Source of the DNA: a virus
DNA: 48,519 nt
IMG/VR virus record: IMGVR_UViG_3300009553_000034
Location: 1 to 48,519 of that record
Direction: 5' to 3' (one strand)
Shown here piece after piece: positions 26,093-33,049 of the stretch. The position numbers and the translations under genes were made by a program. Position 1 is the stretch's first letter. Each line of letters begins with the position of its first letter. The notes under the pieces were generated by a model, which searched no databases, was not told the DNA's origin, and saw nothing but the letters and a program-made list of their open reading frames with translations.

Positions 26093-26236
26093 ATGCCTTC
26101 CGTGGTCCACCTGATTCTCTTGGTGCTGGCCCTCGTGTCTTTCGGGCTCAGTATTTCATCCGCGGCGGCGCCGTATTGGAACCGCTTGATCTCCATTGGC
26201 CTCACCGCGTTCATCGCGTCGATGATCACATGGTGA
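26093..26236 (+). CDS. Small two-span membrane protein, likely holin
   Basis: A 47-residue protein. Two membrane segments (HLILLVLALVSFGLSI and LISIGLTAFIASMIT) are joined by a short AAAPYWNR turn. The ribosome binding site GAGG lies about 10 bases upstream. Size and plan fit class II-like holins, and it follows the late genes. No endolysin was found beside it, so the lysis role is inferred. Confidence 0.6.
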   Translation: MPSVVHLILLVLALVSFGLSISSAAAPYWNRLISIGLTAFIASMITW

Positions 26237-26526
26237 ATCCGCCTGTCCGGTGCCTGCAATGTGGCGAGGCTGACGCCGTGGTGCAGTTTCTGGGCTGGCT
26301 GCAATGTCTGTCGTGTGCGATTCGCTGGCGCACGCGCGGGCATACCATCTTTCCGCTCATTGTCTCGGACGCGGACCTGTACGAGCAACAAAAGCTGAGC
26401 AACGCACGCCATCGCGTGGACTGTGGGCTACCGCCGTTAGTCCCACACGTGCTGAGCATGACGAAGAAAGCGATTGCCGCCAGAGCGCTCCGGCGGCGGA
26501 GGGCGTTCCATGAAGCCCCTGCATAG
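26230..26526 (+). CDS. Zinc-ribbon protein
   Basis: A 98-residue protein that starts at ATG 26230 or GTG 26233, overlapping the holin gene stop. RCLQCG and LQCLSC form a CxxC-CxxC zinc site near the N-terminus. The C-terminal part is basic (KKAIAARALRRRRAF). Function is unknown. Confidence 0.5.
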   Translation: MVNPPVRCLQCGEADAVVQFLGWLQCLSCAIRWRTRGHTIFPLIVSDADLYEQQKLSNARHRVDCGLPPLVPHVLSMTKKAIAARALRRRRAFHEAPA

Positions 26527-26770
26527 CATGCACCCGCCGTATGGGCCGACAGACGGGCCGCGGAAGGTTTCGCCGTTCCCGCAACAGGTCGTCTATGCGC
26601 TGGGGATCAACGGCAAGCCGTTCGTGCGGCGCTGTGCGTCCAGGACGGCGGCAGGCTTGGCGGTCATGGATCGGCACGTCGTCGCGCTCTATCGGACCCA
26701 TGCCGACGCGGATCGGTGCTGTGCGCGGATTGCGCGGGCGCTCAAGGGACGAACGCCACACGCCGCCTAG
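26510..26770 (+). CDS. Small basic protein, unknown
   Basis: An 86-residue protein, last of the long plus-strand block. It has no recognised domain; VYALGINGKPFVRRC and the repeated Ala/Arg pattern are visible. Its stop overlaps that of the minus-strand gene at 26767 by 3 bases. Confidence 0.45.
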   Translation: MKPLHSMHPPYGPTDGPRKVSPFPQQVVYALGINGKPFVRRCASRTAAGLAVMDRHVVALYRTHADADRCCARIARALKGRTPHAA

Positions 26771-27021
26771 CGGTCCAACTTCCTGACATGCTCCTTGAGT
26801 GTGTCCGGCAGTCCGAGCCAGTCAACGTCTGCGGCCCCGCGGGCGTTCCAGACCTGACGGAATTTCTCGGCGAGAAAGCCAGACTCTTTCCTCACCCATT
26901 CTCTATCGCGATCAGAGAGGGGCCCTCCGCCTTCATCGACGCGGAAGAGGTCACAGCCACCACGATCGTTCAGCGCCTTTATGAAAACCAGCGCGATCTG
27001 ATCGAAGTCTGGCTCAGGCAT
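26767..27021 (-). CDS. MPEPDFDQ-family small protein, copy B
   Basis: An 84-residue protein starting MPEPDFDQ, with EKFRQVWNARGAAD near the end. It is a shortened paralogue of the gene at 27054-27470. Stretches of 46 and 24 bases are identical between the two. Function is unknown. It ends the minus-strand operon, convergent with the plus-strand genes. Confidence 0.55.
   Translation of the reverse strand: MPEPDFDQIALVFIKALNDRGGCDLFRVDEGGGPLSDRDREWVRKESGFLAEKFRQVWNARGAADVDWLGLPDTLKEHVRKLDR
26826..26871. repeat. 46-base direct repeat, copy 1
   Basis: Identical by eye to 27335-27380. It encodes the shared AEKFRQVWNARGAAD segment on the minus strand. Confidence 0.85.
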
Positions 27022-27053
27022 GGGGGCTGATTCTACACCTGACTTTCCTCGAG

Positions 27054-27470
27054 TCAGTCTAATACCGCGTCGATCCTCGCGTTCCAGGCGTCGGCGCCGC
27101 AATCACAAACAGCATTTTCTCCGCCGACCATTGCTTTAGGACATCCGTCGTTATCGCAGAAGTCATGGTCGCGCTTCGACTCGCGGAGCAGCGCGGTGAG
27201 TTCGGAGACTTTCGTTTCGGCTTCTTCTGCGCGCAAGGCCAAGTCCTCGCGCGCCTCCTTACGTACCCAATGCGTCTCTACGCTTCGCCAGATCTTGTCA
27301 TGTTGAGCAGCGAGTGCGGCTTCAAGCGTCTCAGCGTCTGCGGCCCCGCGGGCGTTCCAGACCTGACGGAATTTCTCGGCCACACGTTTATGACAAATCC
27401 AGTCCCACGGGTCAATGTTCTCGCCCTCCAGAACCTCTTCGGCGAGCTGATCGAAGTCTGGCTCAGGCAT
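27054..27470 (-). CDS. MPEPDFDQ-family protein, copy A
   Basis: A 138-residue protein. MPEPDFDQLAEEVLEGENID and EKFRQVWNARGAAD are shared with the next gene. A coiled-coil stretch (EDLALRAEEAETKVSELTAL) and a Cys-rich end (CDNDGCPKA, CDCGADAWNARI) follow. No function is recognised. Transcribed with the repressor. Confidence 0.6.
   Translation of the reverse strand: MPEPDFDQLAEEVLEGENIDPWDWICHKRVAEKFRQVWNARGAADAETLEAALAAQHDKIWRSVETHWVRKEAREDLALRAEEAETKVSELTALLRESKRDHDFCDNDGCPKAMVGGENAVCDCGADAWNARIDAVLD
27335..27380. repeat. 46-base direct repeat, copy 2
   Basis: See 26826-26871. A second identical 24-base pair covers the gene starts (26998-27021 and 27447-27470). Confidence 0.85.
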
Positions 27471-27626
27471 TCACTTCATTTCCTTCAGCTTGTCTTCTGC
27501 GCGGATCGCCCGCGTCAGGTGCTTCAGGTAAAGCGGCACCCACAGCGATGAGGTGCTTAACGTCCCATGCACATAGCCCACGACATAGACGACGACGAAG
27601 AATCCGACAAGCCACCAGTCAAACAT
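27471..27626 (-). CDS. Small single-span membrane protein
   Basis: A 51-residue protein with one membrane span (WWLVGFFVVVYVVGYVHG) and a basic C-terminal tail. It has an AGGAGG site about 13 bases before the ATG, which is rather far. Its stop abuts the next gene (TGAATG). As part of the repressor-side operon it may be made in a lysogen. Confidence 0.6.
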   Translation of the reverse strand: MFDWWLVGFFVVVYVVGYVHGTLSTSSLWVPLYLKHLTRAIRAEDKLKEMK

Positions 27627-27646
27627 TGGCTGAATTCTACCTCCTG

Positions 27647-28150
27647 CTAGGGCACGATGTCAGACGGTGTGGCTTTCTGGATCCGAAAGCGGAGCTTCGC
27701 CACGAGCGCGGCGGCCTGGGTGCGCGAGGTTTTGAAGACGGGGGCTTGCACGTCCGTGGCTGTCTTGTAGACGACGTTCAGATAGTCGTTGGCGTGGTCG
27801 GCCGCAAAGATCCCGAACGCGAAGCGTTGCACGGCATCGGGGCCACGCACCTGTGAGGTGTTCTCCACGGCGGTAATGTCCGCGAGCGGAATCGTGAAGT
27901 AGACGAAGCGCTCGTCAAAGGGTGGCTTCGTTTTCGATTTGTCTCGACACGTGTACTCCCGGCATGGATGCAGCGCGAGCGTGGTCTCGGTGAGTACGAG
28001 CATGCCCTCACGCTTTTTCGGGTGCGTCGTGTCTCCACCCTGATATTCCACGTCGGGGAAGGCCTCCCAGCCGTCGCGGGCGAAGGACTGGGCCGAGACG
28101 AGGATCGAGCTGGCGGCGAGCGACAACGCGAGGATCACGAGGCGCTTCAT
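27647..28150 (-). CDS. Secreted protein, unknown
   Basis: A 167-residue protein with a clear Sec signal peptide (MKRLVILALSLAASS, cleavage likely after VSAQSFA). The mature part is mixed, with PCREYTC as a possible disulphide pair. It lies downstream of the repressor and in the same direction. Genes here are often lysogenic conversion or superinfection exclusion factors; that role is an inference from position only. Confidence 0.6.
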   Translation of the reverse strand: MKRLVILALSLAASSILVSAQSFARDGWEAFPDVEYQGGDTTHPKKREGMLVLTETTLALHPCREYTCRDKSKTKPPFDERFVYFTIPLADITAVENTSQVRGPDAVQRFAFGIFAADHANDYLNVVYKTATDVQAPVFKTSRTQAAALVAKLRFRIQKATPSDIVP

Positions 28151-28205
28151 GCTAAGCCTTCTTTCTGGTGTGCGGTTGAGCTGTGAGATAGCCTAGTCGA
28201 TCGCG

Positions 28206-28733
28206 TCAAGTCTCGCCAGAAACAGATCCACCAGCGCCTCCACGACCCTTGCGTGCTTTGGAGACCGGAACACTAGCCTTTGAATCTTGTCGCCGAAGTG
28301 GGGGCTCCGCCAATAGAGGAGTGAGCTTACGTTCGAAGTCCGCGATGATGGCTTGGACGGCTGCGGGGAGAGTCGGACGATGCGCCTGCTCATGGGGTGC
28401 CTCTTTGTGCCGCGCCTGCGTGACCTCCGCTTTCAGCGCCCCAAGTTGCCGCTGCGCGTGGCCCGTCCGTCTGTCGCTGTCCGCCCGGCGGTCGCTCCCT
28501 TGCCGACGTTCCGTGAGGGCGCTGTGGCCGGGCTGCATGAGCTCATACGGTGACTTACCAAAGAAATCCGCGACGCGATCCAGGTCTTTCATCTGAAACT
28601 GCCGCTCACCCTTCAAAATATCACTGATCCAGGAGCCGCTATGTCCACACCAGTCTGCTAAGTCTTTCTGGGTATGCCCCCGCTCTTTGAGCAACGCGAT
28701 CACGTTTTCCGCCAGGAGACGAGTGCTTTTCAT
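28206..28733 (-). CDS. XRE-type repressor
   Basis: A 175-residue protein. The N-terminal helix-turn-helix is HTQKDLADWCGHSGSWISDIL, followed by FQMKDLDRVADFFGKSPYEL, a standard XRE domain (about 5-70). The remainder is basic and Ala-rich, with no S24 peptidase (no Ser/Lys autocleavage site), so it is not a LexA-like repressor cut by RecA. It diverges from the Cro-like gene at 28832. It probably holds the lytic genes off. Confidence 0.75.
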   Translation of the reverse strand: MKSTRLLAENVIALLKERGHTQKDLADWCGHSGSWISDILKGERQFQMKDLDRVADFFGKSPYELMQPGHSALTERRQGSDRRADSDRRTGHAQRQLGALKAEVTQARHKEAPHEQAHRPTLPAAVQAIIADFERKLTPLLAEPPLRRQDSKASVPVSKARKGRGGAGGSVSGET

Positions 28734-28762
28734 GTCCCCCTAAACTCTTACCACGGAAGGGG

Positions 28763-28790
28763 TTCGCGATACGCTCATTCGCTGAGCGAT
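28763..28790. promoter_or_regulatory. Candidate operator sites
   Basis: TTCGCGAT (28763-28770) and the imperfect palindrome ATTCGCTGAGCGAT (28777-28790) share the TTCGC core with the perfect palindrome at 28813. They lie between the divergent regulator genes. Confidence 0.5.
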
Positions 28791-28795
28791 TTCTC

Positions 28796-28826
28796 TTGAC
28801 ACGAACTACGCGATTCGCGAATATTA
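28796..28826 (+). promoter_or_regulatory. Rightward early promoter, with operator over its -10
   Basis: TTGACA at 28796-28801 is a perfect -35 hexamer. AATATT (28820-28825) is a plausible -10 at 18 bases. ATTCGCGAAT at 28813-28822 is a perfect 10-base palindrome overlapping the -10, so a repressor bound there would block transcription. The transcript would begin at or next to ATG 28832, making a leaderless message. Confidence 0.55.
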
Positions 28827-28831
28827 GCGAC

Positions 28832-29092
28832 ATGGAAGCAGGCCCCGAACAACTCCGCGACTGGATGGACCGCCGCCAGGTCAATCAGGTCGAAACTGCC
28901 GCGATTCTTGAGCTCAACGAAGTATTCCTCTCACAGATTCTGAACCGTCAACGGCGCCCCGGTCTGGCCAATGCTGTGAAGATCGAGCGGGGTACCGGCA
29001 TCCCTGCAGAAAGCTGGTTGCTTACGGAAATTCGCAACGGTGACGAAGACGAGGCGCCTGTGGCCGCTAAACGTCGGTTAGCCAAGCGGTAA
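28832..29092 (+). CDS. Cro-like helix-turn-helix protein
   Basis: An 86-residue protein. The HTH is QVNQVETAAILELNEVFLSQIL with the recognition helix LNEVFLSQ; RRPGLANAVKIERGTGIP follows, as in Cro/XRE domains. ATG 28832 gives the best-fitting N-terminus. Divergent from the repressor, it probably turns off repressor expression. Confidence 0.7.
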   Translation: MEAGPEQLRDWMDRRQVNQVETAAILELNEVFLSQILNRQRRPGLANAVKIERGTGIPAESWLLTEIRNGDEDEAPVAAKRRLAKR

Positions 29093-29097
29093 GCGAC

Positions 29098-29232
29098 ATG
29101 CTGCTAGGTTTACATAACATACACACGAAGACTCAGCGACGATTAGCTGAGCGCGAAGTTCTGCGGGGAGGGCGCGGCGGGACGACCCCTCCTTGTATCC
29201 GATCCTCGCGTCCCGCGTCAAGCCGGCTATGA
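29098..29232 (+). CDS. Possible 44-residue peptide
   Basis: This frame begins 6 bases after the Cro-like stop and ends in an ATGA overlap with the next gene. It is Arg-rich with no known domain. The junctions are the only support; it could equally be an untranslated leader. Confidence 0.25.
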   Translation: MLLGLHNIHTKTQRRLAEREVLRGGRGGTTPPCIRSSRPASSRL

Positions 29233-29585
29233 GGCCTATTGTGCCGCCGGTGCCCGCTCCTGTCATATCCGCAGAGCGGATCTCCAAACCCCGGATGGCG
29301 AAAGTCGATCTCCGCAAAGCGGAGCGAGACACCTGGAAAACGGACGCCGGCCGCACGGTAGATCGGGCGCGGAAACTCCTGGGGTGGAGCCTCAAAGAAT
29401 TCGCCGTGGCCGTCAACCGAGACGAGCGGCAGTGTGCGCGGTGGTTCGATGGGAGTGAGCGGCCTCAGCTTGATGCGATCTTCGCCGTGTCGGCCCTGCG
29501 GCGTGTGTTCCTGATTGCCTGTGCGGAAGAAGCCGGGGATGGCGTGCTGGTGTCCACGACGATCACGATCACGAGGCGGGCCTAA
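29229..29585 (+). CDS. Helix-turn-helix DNA-binding protein
   Basis: A 118-residue protein from ATG 29229; ATG 29295 would give a 96-residue version. LLGWSLKEFAVAVNRDERQC followed by ARWFDGSERPQ is an HTH like those of phage XRE/CII-type regulators. Probably an early transcription factor. Confidence 0.6.
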   Translation: MRPIVPPVPAPVISAERISKPRMAKVDLRKAERDTWKTDAGRTVDRARKLLGWSLKEFAVAVNRDERQCARWFDGSERPQLDAIFAVSALRRVFLIACAEEAGDGVLVSTTITITRRA

Positions 29586-29659
29586 TGCGGGCCTTTCTCC
29601 TGAGCCAGACGGCGGTCGTGTTTCCGGGACACGTCAGGAGTCACCGACATGACCACTGA
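29585..29659 (+). pseudogene. Duplicated gene start, broken
   Basis: From ATG 29585 the frame encodes MRAFLLSQTAVV, then drifts to VFPGHVRSHRHDH and stops after 24 residues. The first 33 bases nearly match the start of the membrane gene at 29864 (4 mismatches). This looks like a partial duplicate of that gene. Confidence 0.5.
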
Positions 29660-29861
29660 TTTTTACGCGTGTGTGGATCGTCGGAGCCTTCTCATCGAGA
29701 ACAGGACGTTTTTGGGAGGGATCGTGATCCACTTCCAGCCGACGTACGGAAGGGTTCTATTCACGACTCACGATGCCGTCATTCAGAACAACATCATCAT
29801 CGGGGACTCGGAAGACGCAGACGATACGGCAGGGCTGACGCTGATCGTGGGCGAGAAATAA
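29649..29861 (+). CDS. Small protein, unknown
   Basis: A 70-residue protein preceded by a GGAG site. It is beta-rich (LLIENRTFLGGIVIHF, AVIQNNIIIGD) with an acidic end. No family is recognised. It lies between the two copies of the MRxFLLSQTAV start. Confidence 0.5.
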   Translation: MTTDFYACVDRRSLLIENRTFLGGIVIHFQPTYGRVLFTTHDAVIQNNIIIGDSEDADDTAGLTLIVGEK

Positions 29862-29863
29862 CT

Positions 29864-30136
29864 ATGCGGACCTTTCTCCTGAGTCAGACGGCCGTCTATC
29901 TCGCGCTCTTTGTCATGGGGTGCTGGTTCATCCTCTTGGCGTATTTGATCCGCGCAGAGTGGCAGGACATGAAGTCTGTCCTTCAGGATCCAGGACCACG
30001 GCTCACGAACGATCAGGTGCAGGACCGAGAGCAAGCGCGGCGGATCCACGGTGCGATTCATCAAATTCAGCGGCGGGAATACGAACGGGATCAGCACGCC
30101 CCCCACTTGCACCTCATGACGAAGAGGAAACCATGA
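29864..30136 (+). CDS. Small single-span membrane protein
   Basis: A 90-residue protein with one membrane span (VYLALFVMGCWFILLAYLI, about 11-29) and a charged cytoplasmic tail (EQARRIHGAIHQIQRREYER). Unknown role. Its first 11 codons are the intact version of the broken duplicate at 29585. Confidence 0.55.
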   Translation: MRTFLLSQTAVYLALFVMGCWFILLAYLIRAEWQDMKSVLQDPGPRLTNDQVQDREQARRIHGAIHQIQRREYERDQHAPHLHLMTKRKP

Positions 30137-30342
30137 ACGTGAGCAGTGTAGCCCCCGATGTGGCGACTGCGCTGGAAGACTTCCGCATGGCGCTGGCCGA
30201 TCTGATGCTGGCGATTGCGGCCGAGAAGAGTCAAGTGCAGTTGTATCGCTTGTGGCGGGCGCTGGATCCGCTGGTGGCCGAGGCCGAGAAGATCCAATCG
30301 AGTTGTTTGAAGCGCGCGGATGCGCTGATCAAGGAGCGTTAG
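30133..30342 (+). CDS. Small helical protein, unknown
   Basis: A 69-residue helical protein with GAGG 5 bases before ATG. It contains ALEDFRMALADLMLAIAAEK and is followed directly by the ERF gene. It may be a partner of the recombinase, an inference from position. Confidence 0.5.
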   Translation: MNVSSVAPDVATALEDFRMALADLMLAIAAEKSQVQLYRLWRALDPLVAEAEKIQSSCLKRADALIKER

Positions 30343-30345
30343 ACG

Positions 30346-30888
30346 ATGACCCGTTCCGAGACGATTGGCCAGTTGGCGAGTGCGCTGGCGAAAGCGCAGA
30401 AGACGATGGAAGGCGCGAGCAAGGACTCCAAGAACCCGCACTTTGGATCGCGCTATGCGGATCTCGCGTCGATCGTGGATGCTTGCCGCGAACCGTTAGC
30501 CGACAACGAAATTGCCGTGGTGCAGTCCTCGAATACAGACGGTGTGCTGGTCCGCATGACGACGACATTGCTGCACAGCTCCGGGGAGTGGATCGAATCC
30601 GATCCGCTCCAGGTGCAAGGGAAAGATGCCGGCCCGCAAGCGGTGGGCTCGTGCCTCACGTATTTGAGGCGCTATCAACTGGCGGCGATGGTGGGCATTG
30701 CGCCGGCAGACGATGACGCCGAAGCCGCGGAAGGTCGTGGAGTGGGCATGAAGCCGGTCGGACCGCCGCGTCTACCGCCGTCTCAGCCACCGCCAACCAG
30801 ACCGACCCAGCCAGCGCGCACGACGCCACCGCCACGGCCGATGCGTGATGATGTGCCCCCACTCACCGACAAGGATATTCCGTTCTAG
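30346..30888 (+). CDS. erf: ERF-family single-strand annealing protein with SSB-like tip
   Basis: A 180-residue protein. Residues 5-125 match the ERF family: LASALAKAQKTM, NPHFGSRYADLASIVDACREPL and QAVGSCLTYLRRYQLAAMVGI. Such proteins anneal complementary single strands in phage recombination and genome circularisation. Residues 138-170 are a Pro-rich flexible tail ending in DKDIPF, very like the acidic DDDIPF tip of bacterial SSB that binds partner enzymes. Confidence 0.85.
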   Translation: MTRSETIGQLASALAKAQKTMEGASKDSKNPHFGSRYADLASIVDACREPLADNEIAVVQSSNTDGVLVRMTTTLLHSSGEWIESDPLQVQGKDAGPQAVGSCLTYLRRYQLAAMVGIAPADDDAEAAEGRGVGMKPVGPPRLPPSQPPPTRPTQPARTTPPPRPMRDDVPPLTDKDIPF

Positions 30889-30895
30889 GTGCGCC

Positions 30896-31144
30896 ATGCC
30901 GATCGACGTTGTCTGTGTTGAAGCGGTGGACACCTTCCGGGGCTCGTCCTTCTGGGAAGTCACCGGCACGACTGCCCGCGGGGAATTTCTGCGGTTCACG
31001 ACGAATAGTTCCTTCAAAGCCGCCCTCTGTCTCCGTTCGAAAGCCCGAGGGTTGCGCGTGGTGATCGGCTGGATGGACTCCCGGCACTACGGGAGAAACA
31101 TCATCAGCGTCGCGCTCGAGGAGGAATCCGTCCATGTGGGATGA
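30896..31144 (+). CDS. Small protein, unknown
   Basis: An 82-residue beta-rich protein (PIDVVCVEAVDTF, LRVVIGWMD). No family is recognised. It follows ERF in the early operon. Confidence 0.5.
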   Translation: MPIDVVCVEAVDTFRGSSFWEVTGTTARGEFLRFTTNSSFKAALCLRSKARGLRVVIGWMDSRHYGRNIISVALEEESVHVG

Positions 31145-31439
31145 CTCAGCCATCGACTGGGATCCCGATCCGCAACGAGAAGCGGAAGAGATCCGCGAAG
31201 AACGGTGGGCAGCCTTTGTCGCCTGGTGTCATGGCGATCGCCCGAAGTCGAACAGTGAATGGTCCACGCTCGTGCATTACGTCTACCTCAACATGCGCGG
31301 CCAGGAAGACTGGCACATGACGGCGATCAATCAGGAGTTGCGACAGTTCGCGGTGGAGGAAGGCTGGAGCGGCGTCCTCCGCGCGTTGTCGCAGGCCATG
31401 CATGAAGACGAGCACCAGGACCGAGGGACGGCGGCATGA
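31134..31439 (+). CDS. Small acidic protein, unknown
   Basis: A 101-residue acidic helical protein (MWDDSAIDWDPDPQREAEEI, HGDRPKSNSEW). Not recognised. It overlaps the genes on both sides. Confidence 0.5.
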   Translation: MWDDSAIDWDPDPQREAEEIREERWAAFVAWCHGDRPKSNSEWSTLVHYVYLNMRGQEDWHMTAINQELRQFAVEEGWSGVLRALSQAMHEDEHQDRGTAA

Positions 31440-31672
31440 AGTGGTTCGCCGTGTTTCACAGACGCGACGCTCGTCCACTGACTGATGCGGAGTTGCGTCG
31501 TGTCCTCGCCATCAGCCGAACGGCTGATGACGACACCCTCGTGCAATGTGGGACCGTCGTGAACTATGAAGACGGTGTGGCAACAGTCCAGCGGTATGGA
31601 TGGCACGGCGAACGCTTACCAGACTATCTCGTAAAGCTGGACCGAGGGACGGCGGCCGTAAATGGCGATTGA
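31436..31672 (+). CDS. Small protein, unknown
   Basis: A 78-residue protein with a short N-terminal helix and a beta-rich body (CGTVVNYEDGVATVQRY). No known family. It overlaps the HNH gene by 11 bases. Confidence 0.5.
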   Translation: MKWFAVFHRRDARPLTDAELRRVLAISRTADDDTLVQCGTVVNYEDGVATVQRYGWHGERLPDYLVKLDRGTAAVNGD

Positions 31673-32012
31673 CTATTCAGGCTTCGCGATCCCCAAACCG
31701 GAGCCGCGGTGCGTCACTAAGCTGCGCCGGCAGAAGGTGGATGCGAAAAACGAGCGCGCCTGTCGCGAGATCGTGCGGAAGCGCGATAAGGGCAAGTGTC
31801 GGATCCCTGGCTGTACCGAACGGGCGCCTGAAGCCCATCACATCGTGTATCGGAGCCATTCGAAAGCCCACAGGTGGGATCCGGCCAATTTAGTCTCTCT
31901 TTGTGCCGATCACCACCGGCTACGGCACGCTGGAGTTATTCACATCAGCGGCAATGCCGACGAGGAAATCGTCGTCACCGGCGATATCGATCGCCTGAAA
32001 TTTAGGTTATGA
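31662..32012 (+). CDS. HNH endonuclease
   Basis: A 116-residue protein. CRIPGC and CADHH form the zinc pairs; APEAHHIVYRSHS carries the HH catalytic start, NLVSLC the Asn, and CADHHRLRHAG the final His. This is a complete HNH finger. It may be a homing nuclease, or a phage nuclease used in DNA processing. Confidence 0.8.
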   Translation: MAIDYSGFAIPKPEPRCVTKLRRQKVDAKNERACREIVRKRDKGKCRIPGCTERAPEAHHIVYRSHSKAHRWDPANLVSLCADHHRLRHAGVIHISGNADEEIVVTGDIDRLKFRL

Positions 32013-32158
32013 GGCGTCTCTTTTCGTTGCTGCGTGACGTGTGGTGTCACCTCAGGGGCCATGATGCCGTCATGGAACTAAGTCCGTGGCGTCTGCGGTG
32101 TGTGACGTGCCATCGGGTGACACCAGGATTTCACGAGACGTGGAAGGAACGGCCGTGA
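32009..32158 (+). CDS. Small zinc-knuckle protein
   Basis: A 49-residue protein with ATGA overlap. WCHLRGHD..LRCVTCHRVTPGF is a CxxC-type zinc knuckle seen in short proteins of many bacteria and phages. Function is unknown. Confidence 0.55.
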   Translation: MRRLFSLLRDVWCHLRGHDAVMELSPWRLRCVTCHRVTPGFHETWKERP

Positions 32159-32250
32159 AGACGGCGGAGCCTCCGTCCGTCACGGCCTCGACATATGGCG
32201 ATTGGGAGGTCGCCAGCAGATGTCTACATACAGCGTACACCGTGACATGA
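32155..32250 (+). CDS. Possible 31-residue peptide
   Basis: GTG 32155 overlaps the previous stop (GTGA). It is short, with no known domain; the rest of the gap to 32300 shows nothing clear except a GGTGGAG site for the next gene. Confidence 0.2.
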   Translation: MKTAEPPSVTASTYGDWEVASRCLHTAYTVT

Positions 32251-32299
32251 CCCTCGTCTGTCGGCTAGCGGACAGACCGTTATTGGTGGAGTCGTGACC

Positions 32300-33049
32300 A
32301 TGGCATGGGTCAGGGTCCACGACGGCGCGATGAGTCATCCGAAAGTGGTGGGCCTCATCGATTGGAAGAATCCATTTTGTCTTTGGATCTGGGGGCTCAG
32401 CTATTGCCAGCTCCATCTCACGGACGGCTGGATCCCCAAGGCGGCAATTCCAAACCCCACAGCCATGAAGACGAGTGTTCGTCTGCTGGCGGCGCGACTT
32501 TGGGAGGATACGAATGGATCGTTCTGTGTCCACCACTATCTCGACTGGAACGATGCCCGGGAGCTCGTGACGAAGAAACGGACGGAGGCCAAGACGCGCA
32601 TGCAACAAGCGCGTGAGCGAAGTTCTCAACACGTTCTTAAGAGAAGTTCGCGAGAAGTTCGCGAGAACTTCTACGTCGATCGTGGTGTTAGTAGTGGATC
32701 TTCTGGATCTTTGGAAAGAGAGTCTGAGAGAAAACCTTTGCACGATCCGATGCTCGATCCGCTGATTACGGAGCGGGCTGGGCGGTTCATCGAACGCTAT
32801 GAGCGGCTCTATGTAATTCATAGAAAAGGCGCGAGATACGCCGTCAAGCCGCACAAGGATTTCGCCGCCGCGGTGACGCTTTGTGCGACGTGGGACGATG
32901 CGCGGCTCGATCAACTCGCGGTCGTCTTTCTGAATTCCGATCATAGTTTCGCCGAAAGTGGGTCAAGAACCGTGTCCCAATTCCTCGCGATGGCGTCCTG
33001 GTGCGATGGAAAATTGAGCGAAGTTGAGGCCGCCGGAGGCCCGAAATGA
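32300..33049 (+). CDS. Replication organiser-like protein
   Basis: A 249-residue protein preceded by GGTGGAG. The N-terminal RVHDGAMSHPKVVGLIDW, WIWGLSYCQLHLTDGWIP and AAIPNPTAMK resemble the winged-helix domain of phage replication initiators. A long charged, Ser-rich linker follows. The C-terminal domain ends in SRTVSQFLAMASWCD, as in related replication proteins. It probably binds the origin and recruits the host replisome, since no phage helicase or polymerase is present. Confidence 0.6.
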   Translation: MAWVRVHDGAMSHPKVVGLIDWKNPFCLWIWGLSYCQLHLTDGWIPKAAIPNPTAMKTSVRLLAARLWEDTNGSFCVHHYLDWNDARELVTKKRTEAKTRMQQARERSSQHVLKRSSREVRENFYVDRGVSSGSSGSLERESERKPLHDPMLDPLITERAGRFIERYERLYVIHRKGARYAVKPHKDFAAAVTLCATWDDARLDQLAVVFLNSDHSFAESGSRTVSQFLAMASWCDGKLSEVEAAGGPK

